From a bacterium UBA2219 (GTDB taxonomy: Bacteria; Desulfobacterota; Deferrimicrobia; Deferrimicrobiales; Deferrimicrobiaceae), in assembly GCA_002327765.1 (NCBI GenBank), contig DCUH01000017.1, forward strand, positions 1-11,598: a stretch of 11,598 bases of DNA, in the 5' to 3' direction. A program made the translations under genes and the position numbers. Shown here piece after piece: positions 1 through 5,990 of the stretch (position 1 is its first letter; each line of letters begins with the position of its first letter). The notes under the pieces are model-generated. The model saw only the letters and a list, made by a program, of their open reading frames with translations. It searched no databases and was not told the origin of the DNA.

Positions 1-10
1 GGTCAGTCAT

Positions 11-40
11 TTCATCTTGTGTCTTGGTGGTCTGTGTTTT
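11..40. repeat. Short GT-rich (AC-rich on minus) tract
   Basis: This tract is lower in GC than the rest of the window. On the minus strand it contains CCACCAAGACACAAGA. From memory, that resembles the AC-rich 'accac-aag-acac-aag' intergenic repeats that recur in many environmental bacterial genomes. No gene or promoter is evident in 1-66. The assignment as a dispersed repeat is inference; a genome-wide search would settle it. Confidence 0.25.
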
Positions 41-66
41 GAATGAATTGTGGCTCCGGAAGTATC

Positions 67-236
67 GGCCGCAAGGGTCGCCCCGAGCACGAGACCTCCC
101 CGCAGGGGGCGTGTTTTCCGAGCGAAGCCAGGAGGGCGGGAGCGAGGAAAACCCGCAGCCGACGTGAGCCAGGGAGGGCGAACGAGGCGTCCCCGAAGGG
201 GAGGTACTCGTGCGAGGGCAGCGACCCGAGGCGGCC
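67..236. repeat. Large imperfect palindrome (structured RNA or palindromic intergenic repeat)
   Basis: The two ends of this 170-base non-coding stretch are complementary in successive blocks: 67-72 with 231-236 (GGCCGC/GCGGCC), 75-81 with 221-227 (GGGTCGC/GCGACCC), 82-84 with 216-218, 87-93 with 207-213 (GCACGAG/CTCGTGC), 94-101 with 198-205 (ACCTCCCC/GGGGAGGT), and 105-111 with 188-194 (one G-T wobble). Small internal loops separate the blocks. An inner hairpin pairs 113-119 with 146-152 (GTTTTCC/GGAAAAC). About 45 base pairs in nested order cannot be chance. The outer arm touches the TAA stop of the response regulator, so the element would lie in the 3' end of that operon's mRNA. No T-run follows on either strand, so it is not a standard intrinsic terminator. 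It may be a structured RNA, an mRNA 3'-end stabiliser, or a REP/MITE-like repeat. I do not recognise a known family. Confidence 0.7.
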
Positions 237-1601
237 TTACTCGATCCCGTACTCCTTCACCTTGCGGTGGAGGGTGCGCAGCCCGATGCCCAGGAGCTTC
301 GAGGCCGCCGTCTTGTTGCCGCCGGTCTTGGCGAGCGCGTCCCGGATGGCGTCCCTCTCGATCTCGGTTAGCGTGCGGGAGGCGGGAAGAGGAATCGGTT
401 CGGAGGAAGACGGCGACACGACCGCCTGGGTCACCTCGACGGGCAGGTCCTGGATCTCGATAACGTCGCCGCCGCTCACCAGGACGGCGGTCTCCAGGGC
501 GTTGCGGAGCTGCCGGACGTTCCCCGGCCAGCGGTACGCAAGAAGCGCCTTCAAGGCGGCGGGGGCGAGCTTCTTCGGCGGCGTCGAACCCTCCTCGGCC
601 AAAAGCCCGAGGAAATGCCCGGCCAGCTTCGGGATGTCTTCCCGTCGCTCCCGCAGCGGAGGGACCACGATGCCGAAGACATTCAGGCGATAGTAGAGAT
701 CTTCGCGAAAAGCCTTCGCTTCCACAAGCTTTTTCAGGTCCTGGTTCGTGGCCGCAAGGATCCGCACGTCCACTTTGAGCACCTGGGAGCTGCCGACCCG
801 CAGGACTTCCTTCTGCTCGATGGCACGCAGCAGTTTCGACTGTATCGAGAGGGAGACGTCCCCCACCTCGTCGAGGAACAGGGTCCCCCCTTCGGCGCTC
901 TCCAGCTTGCCGGGGCGTGCCGTCGTCGCCCCGGTGAACGCCCCCTTCTCGTGCCCGAACAGTTCGGACTCCAGGAGCGTTTCCGGGATCGCCGCGCAGT
1001 TCAGCGGCAGGAACGGCTTGCCGTTCCTTGGGCTTAAGGAGTGGACCGCCCGGGCGACCAGCTCCTTCCCCGTCCCGCTTTCCCCCGTGATGAGCACGTT
1101 CATCCGCGTGGGGGCGACCAGGCGGATCTTCCGGAACACCTCCTCCATGGCGCGGGAGGACCCGACGATCCCATCCACGCCGGCAGCTCGCCCGGCCTCT
1201 TCCCGCAGGCGCTCCAGCTCGCGGCGCAATCCCCTTTCCTTGACCGCCTTGAAGACGGCGGCGCGCAGGCGGGGGATCTCGACGGGCTTCATCAGGAAGT
1301 CGGATGCGCCGGAGCGCACCGCGTCGACGGCGCCTTCAACGGTCCCGTAAGCGGTGAGGACCACCACGGGGACGCCCGGGTGGGTCCTGGTCACGTGGCG
1401 GAGGACGTCCATCCCGGTCAGCCCGGGCATCCTCAGGTCGGTGACCACGACGTCCCCGCCCTCCTCGGCGAGACGGTCGAGCCCCACGCGCGGGTCCGAA
1501 AAGGGAACGACCTCGAAACCGTCCCGGCGCAGCGCCGCGACGACGCTCTGCAGGCTGTCCGCATCGTCGTCGAAGACGAAGACCTTTCCCTGCGGCTTCA
1601 C
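237..1601 (-). CDS. Sigma-54-dependent response regulator (NtrC/AtoC family)
   Basis: This is a DNA-binding transcription activator that is phosphorylated by a partner kinase and then opens sigma-54 RNA polymerase promoters using ATP. The 454 residues show the full family layout. The receiver domain (about 5-120) has acidic residues D11-D13, phospho-acceptor D55 (VVVTDLRMPG), T83 and K105. The AAA+ domain (about 145-375) has Walker A GESGTGKE (173-180), the sigma-54 contact loop GAFTGA (220-225) and Walker B TLFLDE (240-245). The C-terminal Fis-type helix-turn-helix (about 415-450) has NKTAASKLLGI. The length is normal for the family. The start is GTG at 1601, and its GTGA overlaps the stop of the upstream histidine kinase, so translation is probably coupled. 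The kinase is its obvious partner. Target promoters are not visible: I found no clear -24/-12 site in the divergent region. Family assignment is certain; the regulated process is unknown, with envelope functions a guess from the neighbours. Confidence 0.97.
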   Translation of the reverse strand: MKPQGKVFVFDDDADSLQSVVAALRRDGFEVVPFSDPRVGLDRLAEEGGDVVVTDLRMPGLTGMDVLRHVTRTHPGVPVVVLTAYGTVEGAVDAVRSGASDFLMKPVEIPRLRAAVFKAVKERGLRRELERLREEAGRAAGVDGIVGSSRAMEEVFRKIRLVAPTRMNVLITGESGTGKELVARAVHSLSPRNGKPFLPLNCAAIPETLLESELFGHEKGAFTGATTARPGKLESAEGGTLFLDEVGDVSLSIQSKLLRAIEQKEVLRVGSSQVLKVDVRILAATNQDLKKLVEAKAFREDLYYRLNVFGIVVPPLRERREDIPKLAGHFLGLLAEEGSTPPKKLAPAALKALLAYRWPGNVRQLRNALETAVLVSGGDVIEIQDLPVEVTQAVVSPSSSEPIPLPASRTLTEIERDAIRDALAKTGGNKTAASKLLGIGLRTLHRKVKEYGIE

Positions 1602-2365
1602 CGCCCGGCCTCCGCGGGAAGCGCCAGCGGAAGCCGGCCCGGGAACATGGCCCGGAACTGGGCCTCGAACGGCAGTGCCACCGTCACCGTCGTGCCGGCG
1701 CCTTCCCGGCTGCGGAGGGAGATCGTCCCGCCGTGCTGGTGGATGATCTGGCGGACGATCGGAAGCCCCAGCCCGCTGCCTTCCCTTCTCGTGGTGTAGA
1801 AAAGCCGGAAAATGTGCCGGCGGTCGGCCCGCGGGATCCCGCGGCCGTTGTCCTGGATCCGCACGAAGGGGCGCCCGTCCCGCACGCCGGTGGTCACCCG
1901 GATCACCTTCTCCTCCTTGTCCAGCGCCTCCTCGGCGTTCAGCAGGAGATTCAGGAGCGCCTGCTTGAGCTGCTTCTCGTCCGCCAGGAGCGGCAGGGAG
2001 GACGCGTGGTATCGCGCCCGGAGGTCGATCCCATGGTACGAGAAATCGACGTCGAGGAAGCGCAGCGTCTCGGCGACGACCCGGTTCAGGTCCACGAGGG
2101 CCAGGTCCATCGCCGGCGGGCGCGCGAACCGCAAGAAAGCCGAAAGCGACTCGTTCAGCCGCCGCGTCACCTTCAGGTTGGCGCGGGCGAGGGTGAGCAT
2201 CTCCTCCTTCTGCGGAGCGACCCCTTCCGGCAGCTCGGAAAGCATCTCCTCCAGAAGCTGGCTGTTGATGAAAAGGGAGTTGAGCGGGTTGCGGATCTCG
2301 TGGGCCAGCCCCGCCGCAACCGCACCCAGGTCGGCGATCTTTTTTCCCGTCTTCGTGTCCGGCAC
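1598..2365 (-). CDS. Soluble sensor histidine kinase lacking an input domain
   Basis: This is a two-component histidine kinase of 255 residues that should phosphorylate the response regulator encoded directly after it. Residues about 10-80 form the dimerisation/phosphotransfer domain with H22 in LAHEIRNPLNSL. Residues about 90-235 form the ATPase domain, with N-box residues N139 and N143, G1 DNGRGIP (172-178), the FRLFYTT segment (186-192) and G2 GSGLGLP (196-202). No membrane segment, PAS, HAMP or GAF region precedes the phospho-acceptor helix, so the protein is cytosolic and sensorless. Most NtrB-like kinases carry about 100-300 residues upstream of this point. The only usable start before the H-box is GTG at 2365, which has no clear Shine-Dalgarno. 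Five codons upstream in the same frame is ATG followed at once by TAG (2375-2380). The lipoprotein stop is 31 bases upstream. The signal must come from a partner protein or from the ATPase/dimerisation core. Function is certain; the exact start is less so. Confidence 0.93.
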   Translation of the reverse strand: MPDTKTGKKIADLGAVAAGLAHEIRNPLNSLFINSQLLEEMLSELPEGVAPQKEEMLTLARANLKVTRRLNESLSAFLRFARPPAMDLALVDLNRVVAETLRFLDVDFSYHGIDLRARYHASSLPLLADEKQLKQALLNLLLNAEEALDKEEKVIRVTTGVRDGRPFVRIQDNGRGIPRADRRHIFRLFYTTRREGSGLGLPIVRQIIHQHGGTISLRSREGAGTTVTVALPFEAQFRAMFPGRLPLALPAEAGR

Positions 2366-2396
2366 GGGAAGATTCTACATCAGGGAACCGGTTTGT

Positions 2397-3062
2397 TTAC
2401 TGGACACGGAATCGTACCTGGAAATCCGCCAGCCCCTCCAGCTGGGCCCGCTCCATGAGGGTTCTTACCTGGATGTCGACGAATTGTTCGAAATCTTCGG
2501 AATAGATATCGAACCGGCTCCGGGTCGCGAGCGGCACGGAATCGAAATCGAAGGGTTCGAGCCCGGTCAGCGGGTACTCGACAAGGTCCAGCCACACCGG
2601 GATCGTGTCGTAGAACCCGATCCAGCTGACGTAAACCCTCAACACCGCATTATCAATGACCGCATCCAGCGGGATCGCCGCCTGGCCGGTGGACCCGTCC
2701 AGCGGGAAATCGAGGAACGCCCGGTATTCCGGGCGGTGGGAATCGGCCCGGTCGATGCCGAAAAGGAGGAAGTTCTGCCCCATCTCCGGAAAATAATACG
2801 GGGGAACGACGGGGTCGTACAGGATGTCTCCGCTCGTCAACGGATCGTTGAGAATCGTGGCGTTGAAACTGGTACCGGGAGACCCCGGCCTGGTGTATCG
2901 GACCTCCAGAAGCGGATCGGTGAGGTTCACCGTGGGCCGGTTCTCGATTTCTATCAATCCGGGGCCGACGCTCCGGCCGTCGTCGTCGCCGCATCCGGCC
3001 AGGACCAGCCCGGAAAGAACCAGGATTCCCACCACAAGCAAGCCGCGCGGAATGCGCCTCAT
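2397..3062 (-). CDS. Putative lipoprotein with a C-terminal beta-rich domain
   Basis: This is a 221-residue protein of unknown function. It begins with a typical lipoprotein signal: a basic N-terminus (MRRIPRG), a hydrophobic stretch (8-22) and lipobox LAGC with C24 as the lipidated residue, followed by GDDD. The mature part has a region (about 112-165) with YRAFLDFPLD, then AVIDNAVLRVYV, then WLDLVEYPL. That pattern is reminiscent of the DNRLRE/CBM96-like beta-sandwich found in secreted proteins, but the match is from memory and weak. The start is set by a strong Shine-Dalgarno GGAGG five bases before ATG at 3062. The longer frame to 3143 lacks both this and a sensible N-terminus. It is the first gene of the lipoprotein-kinase-regulator operon and is divergent from the class A PBP. 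Residue +2 after Cys is Gly rather than Asp, so outer-membrane sorting is possible. It could be a periplasmic accessory to the two-component system, but the kinase has no membrane part for direct contact. Confidence 0.85.
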   Translation of the reverse strand: MRRIPRGLLVVGILVLSGLVLAGCGDDDGRSVGPGLIEIENRPTVNLTDPLLEVRYTRPGSPGTSFNATILNDPLTSGDILYDPVVPPYYFPEMGQNFLLFGIDRADSHRPEYRAFLDFPLDGSTGQAAIPLDAVIDNAVLRVYVSWIGFYDTIPVWLDLVEYPLTGLEPFDFDSVPLATRSRFDIYSEDFEQFVDIQVRTLMERAQLEGLADFQVRFRVQ

Positions 3063-3065
3063 GAG

Positions 3066-3072
3066 CCCCTCC
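3066..3072 (-). promoter_or_regulatory. Ribosome binding site of the lipoprotein gene
   Basis: On the minus strand GGAGGGG lies just before ATG at 3062, with the GGAGG core five bases away. It decides the start in favour of the lipoprotein signal sequence rather than the longer open frame. Confidence 0.85.
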
Positions 3073-3161
3073 GTTCCCGGCGTTTCGCCAATAGATGCCG
3101 ATTGGACGCGCCGGGATGCGGGATATTCATCCCCGCACACCATTCTACCTCCCTAAGACCC

Positions 3162-3170
3162 TGCTATAAT
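3162..3170 (+). promoter_or_regulatory. Extended -10 promoter for the class A PBP gene
   Basis: TGCTATAAT is a perfect extended -10 element (TGn plus consensus TATAAT), the only such match noticed in the non-coding DNA of this window. The -35 region (about 3142-3148, ATTCTAC) is poor, as is usual when an extended -10 is present. Transcription would start near 3177, about 35 bases before the TTG start preferred here. Confidence 0.65.
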
Positions 3171-3198
3171 TACTAATCTATCCATTGATCTCCCGGAT

Positions 3199-3204
3199 GA
3201 GAGG
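3199..3204 (+). promoter_or_regulatory. Candidate ribosome binding site deciding the PBP start
   Basis: GAGAGG lies seven bases before TTG at 3212. The alternative in-frame starts, TTG 3185 and ATG 3197, have no purine-rich site in front. TTG 3185 would be only about eight bases from the predicted transcription start. Confidence 0.4.
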
Positions 3205-3211
3205 CCATCGG

Positions 3212-5233
3212 TTGAACGATCCGCTGCTCGACGGGGAGCCGTCGGGGTTCCCCTGGAAGAAACTGGTCCTGATCCTGCTCGTCACCGTTTTCTTCTTCGC
3301 GCTGGGGGCCGGCGCGGGACTCGCCATGCTGGCGAAATTCGGGGAATTCCCCTCCATCGAGTCTCCCGCGGCGTACAAGCCGAGCGTTACCTCCAAGATC
3401 TACGACCGGAACAACCGGGTCGTGGGAGAGATCTTCATCGAGAAGCGGACGCTCGTCCCCTACAAGGCGATCCCGCCCCGCGTGGTCAACGCGTTCGTCG
3501 CCGCCGAGGACGCGAACTTCTTCAAGCACAAGGGGGTGGATTACGTCGCGATCGCCCGCGCGCTCCTGAGGGACGTCGTTTCCGGCGGGTACGCCCAGGG
3601 AGCGAGCACGATCACCCAGCAGACGGTCAAGGCCCTCTTCCTCACCCCCGAGAAAAGCATCTCGCGGAAACTGAAGGAGATCATCCTCGCCTACCGCATC
3701 GAGGGGAAGCTCACGAAGGAGGAGATCCTCTACCTGTACCTGAACCAGATCTACCTTGGGGACGGCGCGTACGGCGTGGAGGCCGCCGCACAGTCGTACT
3801 TCGGCAAGGACGTGTCGTCGCTCACCCTGGGGGAGGGCGCCCTGCTGGCGGGGCTGACGCAGGCGCCGTCCCGGTACTCGCCGCGCAGCCACTTCGACAA
3901 GGCGAAGGCCCGGCAGAGGTACGTGCTCCGCCGGATGGTCGAGGAGGGTTTCGTGAAGCAGGAGGAGGCCGACGCGGCGTACAACACCCGCCTGATCCTG
4001 GCACCGCCGTCGAGCTTCCGCTCGAAGGCGTCCTATTTCCTGGAATACGTGCGGCTGTATCTCCAGGAAAGGTACGGCGCGGAGGCGGTCAACCGCACCG
4101 AGCTGCGGATCTACACGACCATCGACGACCGGCTCCAGGAAGCCGCCACCGACGCCCTGAAGGAGGGCGTCCGCCAGACGGAGGAGCGGAACAAATACAA
4201 CGGGCTCCAGGGTGCGCTCGTTTCCATCGACCCCAACACGGGCGGGGTGCTCGCGATGGTGGGCGGCGTGGACTTCGCCGCGTCGCAGTTCAACCGGGCG
4301 CTGCAAGCGAGGCGCCAGCCGGGCTCGGCGTTCAAGCCGATCATTTACGGGGCCGCGCTGGACAAGGGAAAGACGGTGGTGTCCACCGCCTACGATTCCC
4401 CGATCGAGTTCGAGCGGAGCGAGACGGAGATGTGGAAGCCGAAGAACTACGACGGCACGTTCCTCGGCCCCATCCCCCTCCTGGAGGCGCTGGCGAAGTC
4501 CCGGAACCTGGCCACCGTCCGGCTGCTGAACGACATCGGCGTGGACACGGCGATCCGGATGGCGCAGAACCTGGGGATCGCCTCGCCCATCGAGAGGAAC
4601 CTCTCCATCGCGCTGGGATCGTCCGGGGTCACCCCGCTGGAGCTCGTCACGGCCTACGCCACCCTGGCCAACGGCGGGCAGCGGCCCACGCCGTTCTTCA
4701 TCCGGGAGGTGCAGGACTCCGCCGGCAACGTCCTGGAACGGTCGGAGCAGAGGAACGTCCCCGCGGTCTCGCCCGAGACGGCCTACCTGACGATCCGCCT
4801 GATGCAGGAGGTCCTGCGCACCGGTACCGCGGCGTCCTACAAGGGCCTCTCCCCGAACCTCGCGGGGAAGACCGGCACCACCAACGAGAACACCGACGCC
4901 TGGTTCGTCGGGGGGTCGCCGGACCTGATGGCGGCCGTATGGGTGGGGTTCGACACGCCGGCCTCGCTCGGTGACCGGCAGTCGGCCGCGACGGTCGCGC
5001 TGCCGATCTGGGGGGCTTTCATGCGGCACGCGCTGGTCCACTTCCCCGCCCGGGAGTTCCCGGTCCCGGCGGGCGTCACGTTCGCCCGCGTCGACCCTGC
5101 GACAGGGAAAGCGCTCACGCCGGACAGCCCCTACGGCATGGTGCTCCCCTTCAAGCTGGGCACGATACCCGATTTCGGCGCCCCGGCGGCGCCGGCGTTC
5201 CCGAAGAGGGACGCGGGGGACGACCTGCTGTGA
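3212..5233 (+). CDS. Class A penicillin-binding protein 1A (transglycosylase/transpeptidase)
   Basis: This bifunctional enzyme polymerises lipid II into glycan strands and cross-links the stem peptides in the periplasm, anchored by one membrane helix. Counting from TTG 3212 (673 residues): the membrane segment is at about 17-42. The glycosyltransferase 51 domain (about 60-240) has catalytic E99 in AAEDANFFKH and the motif QGASTITQQ. A linker follows. The transpeptidase domain (about 330-610) has active-site S372 in SAFK, S430-R-N432, and KTG at 553-555 (GKTGTTN). Length and domain order match PBP1A of diderm bacteria; the short C-terminal tail has no extra domain. The start is uncertain: ATG 3197 and TTG 3185 are in frame and add 5 or 9 residues. 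TTG 3212 is preferred for its Shine-Dalgarno and its spacing from the extended -10. It stands alone, divergent from the lipoprotein/two-component operon and convergent with the methyltransferase gene, 16 bases away. All catalytic motifs are intact, so it should be active. Confidence 0.95.
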   Translation: MNDPLLDGEPSGFPWKKLVLILLVTVFFFALGAGAGLAMLAKFGEFPSIESPAAYKPSVTSKIYDRNNRVVGEIFIEKRTLVPYKAIPPRVVNAFVAAEDANFFKHKGVDYVAIARALLRDVVSGGYAQGASTITQQTVKALFLTPEKSISRKLKEIILAYRIEGKLTKEEILYLYLNQIYLGDGAYGVEAAAQSYFGKDVSSLTLGEGALLAGLTQAPSRYSPRSHFDKAKARQRYVLRRMVEEGFVKQEEADAAYNTRLILAPPSSFRSKASYFLEYVRLYLQERYGAEAVNRTELRIYTTIDDRLQEAATDALKEGVRQTEERNKYNGLQGALVSIDPNTGGVLAMVGGVDFAASQFNRALQARRQPGSAFKPIIYGAALDKGKTVVSTAYDSPIEFERSETEMWKPKNYDGTFLGPIPLLEALAKSRNLATVRLLNDIGVDTAIRMAQNLGIASPIERNLSIALGSSGVTPLELVTAYATLANGGQRPTPFFIREVQDSAGNVLERSEQRNVPAVSPETAYLTIRLMQEVLRTGTAASYKGLSPNLAGKTGTTNENTDAWFVGGSPDLMAAVWVGFDTPASLGDRQSAATVALPIWGAFMRHALVHFPAREFPVPAGVTFARVDPATGKALTPDSPYGMVLPFKLGTIPDFGAPAAPAFPKRDAGDDLL

Positions 5234-5241
5234 ACCGGGTG

Positions 5242-5260
5242 GGGAGGGGCTACCCCTTCC
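5242..5260. terminator. Hairpin between convergent genes (weak terminator candidate)
   Basis: GGGAGGGG (5242-5249) pairs with CCCCTTCC (5253-5260), with one G-T wobble and a three-base loop. The loop is the TAG stop of the leftward methyltransferase gene. It lies nine bases after the PBP stop. No T-run follows in either direction, so intrinsic termination would be inefficient; blocking of RNA decay or of converging polymerases is as likely. Confidence 0.3.
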
Positions 5261-5984
5261 TCGCGATCACCACCATCCGCTCGGCGCCCGGCGTGAAGGG
5301 CCCACCGTCGAGGGAGCCGTGGACGGCGTGGATGCGCATCCCGGCACGCCCGATCATCTCCGAAAGCTGGTCCTCGGAATAGATCCGGACGTCGAAGCGG
5401 GACAGGATCCGGATCCCGTCCGGGCGCGTGAGCTCGTGCTCCGCGTAGGCGCGGCCGGCGACGCGGTCGAAGCGCACGCGCAGGCGCAGCCGCCCCGCCG
5501 GGACCGCGAACGTCATCTCGTGGTCCTCCTCGCCGGCGAGCCCCTTCTGCGCGTTGCGCAGGTCGAGCAGCAGCGTGCCGCCCTTTTTCAGGTTCCTCGC
5601 CACGTTCCGAAGCACCTTCTCGTTCTCCTCGTCTGCGAAGTACCCGAAGGATGTGAACAGCGACAGGCACGCGTCGAAGGTCTCCGGGCGCAGGAACTCC
5701 CTCATGTCCTCCCGGACCCATTCCACGGAAACGTTCTCGCGCGCGGCCCGTTCCCGGGCCATCCGCAGCATCTTCTCCGAGATGTCCACGCCGGTCACCC
5801 GGTATCCCCGGCGGGAAAGGGGGATGGCGTGCCGCCCTCGGCCGCAGCCCAGGTCCACGATGGAGGCCCCCGCCGGCAACGACAGCAGCCCCACGATCCG
5901 GGCCACCTCGTCTTCCGGGTCGTGCTCGAGCGGCCCGAACAGCTCCGGGTACCGCTCGTCGAAGATCGTCTCGTACCAGGTCAT
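5250..5984 (-). CDS. Class I SAM-dependent methyltransferase
   Basis: This is a 244-residue methyltransferase that would move a methyl group from S-adenosylmethionine to an unknown acceptor. The Rossmann fold is clear: motif I VDLGCGRGRH (43-52), the acidic end of strand beta-2 at D67 (VTGVDIS), a motif II-like acidic turn at about 92-93 (REDM), and the post-motif NLKKGGTLLLDLRN (131-144). The segment FTSFGYFADEENEKVLRN (110-127) is typical of small bacterial methyltransferases of the Methyltransf_25/11 type. The C-terminal half (about 155-220) looks like the small beta insert of that group. It is not Hen1-like by its motifs. ATG 5984 lies seven bases after the rtcB stop, and its likely Shine-Dalgarno (AAGGGA) is inside the end of rtcB, so translation is probably coupled. 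It is the last gene of the operon. RNA, protein or small-molecule substrates are all possible; position next to RtcB is the only hint of a role in RNA. Confidence 0.9.
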   Translation of the reverse strand: MTWYETIFDERYPELFGPLEHDPEDEVARIVGLLSLPAGASIVDLGCGRGRHAIPLSRRGYRVTGVDISEKMLRMARERAARENVSVEWVREDMREFLRPETFDACLSLFTSFGYFADEENEKVLRNVARNLKKGGTLLLDLRNAQKGLAGEEDHEMTFAVPAGRLRLRVRFDRVAGRAYAEHELTRPDGIRILSRFDVRIYSEDQLSEMIGRAGMRIHAVHGSLDGGPFTPGAERMVVIARKG

Positions 5985-5990
5985 CGGGCG

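Larger units (their letters stand above)
3063..3211. promoter_or_regulatory. Divergent intergenic control region
   Basis: This 149-base spacer separates the leftward lipoprotein operon from the rightward PBP gene. It is richer in A and T near 3163-3190 than the genes around it. Besides the PBP promoter it holds two small inverted repeats: GGGAT-attc-ATCCC (3120-3133) and GGCG-ttt-CGCC (3079-3089). Both would lie in the leader of the lipoprotein mRNA if transcription starts near 3150-3165. A leftward -10 box is not clear (TATAGC at 3162-3167 on the minus strand is a weak candidate), and no sigma-54 site was found. Confidence 0.5.

Noticed and set aside
43..693. Plus-strand frames crossing the palindrome and the end of the response regulator
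   Set aside because: The product is Arg/Ser/Pro-rich with no Shine-Dalgarno support. It covers the palindromic element and the antisense strand of the Fis-type helix.
2386..2393. AACCGGTT palindrome between the lipoprotein and kinase genes
   Set aside because: Eight bases alone are not evidence for an operator, and it spans the non-coding gap with no second copy nearby.
3063..3160. Sigma-54 promoter for the lipoprotein/kinase/regulator operon
   Set aside because: I looked on the minus strand for GG-N10-GC in a TGGCAC-N5-TTGC context. The closest stretches (around TTGGCG and TGGTGTG) lack the correctly spaced GC.
3173..5041. Long minus-strand frame opposite the PBP gene
   Set aside because: The plus-strand PBP has all catalytic motifs. 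This frame gives a low-complexity Arg/Gly/Val-rich product and is its antisense shadow.
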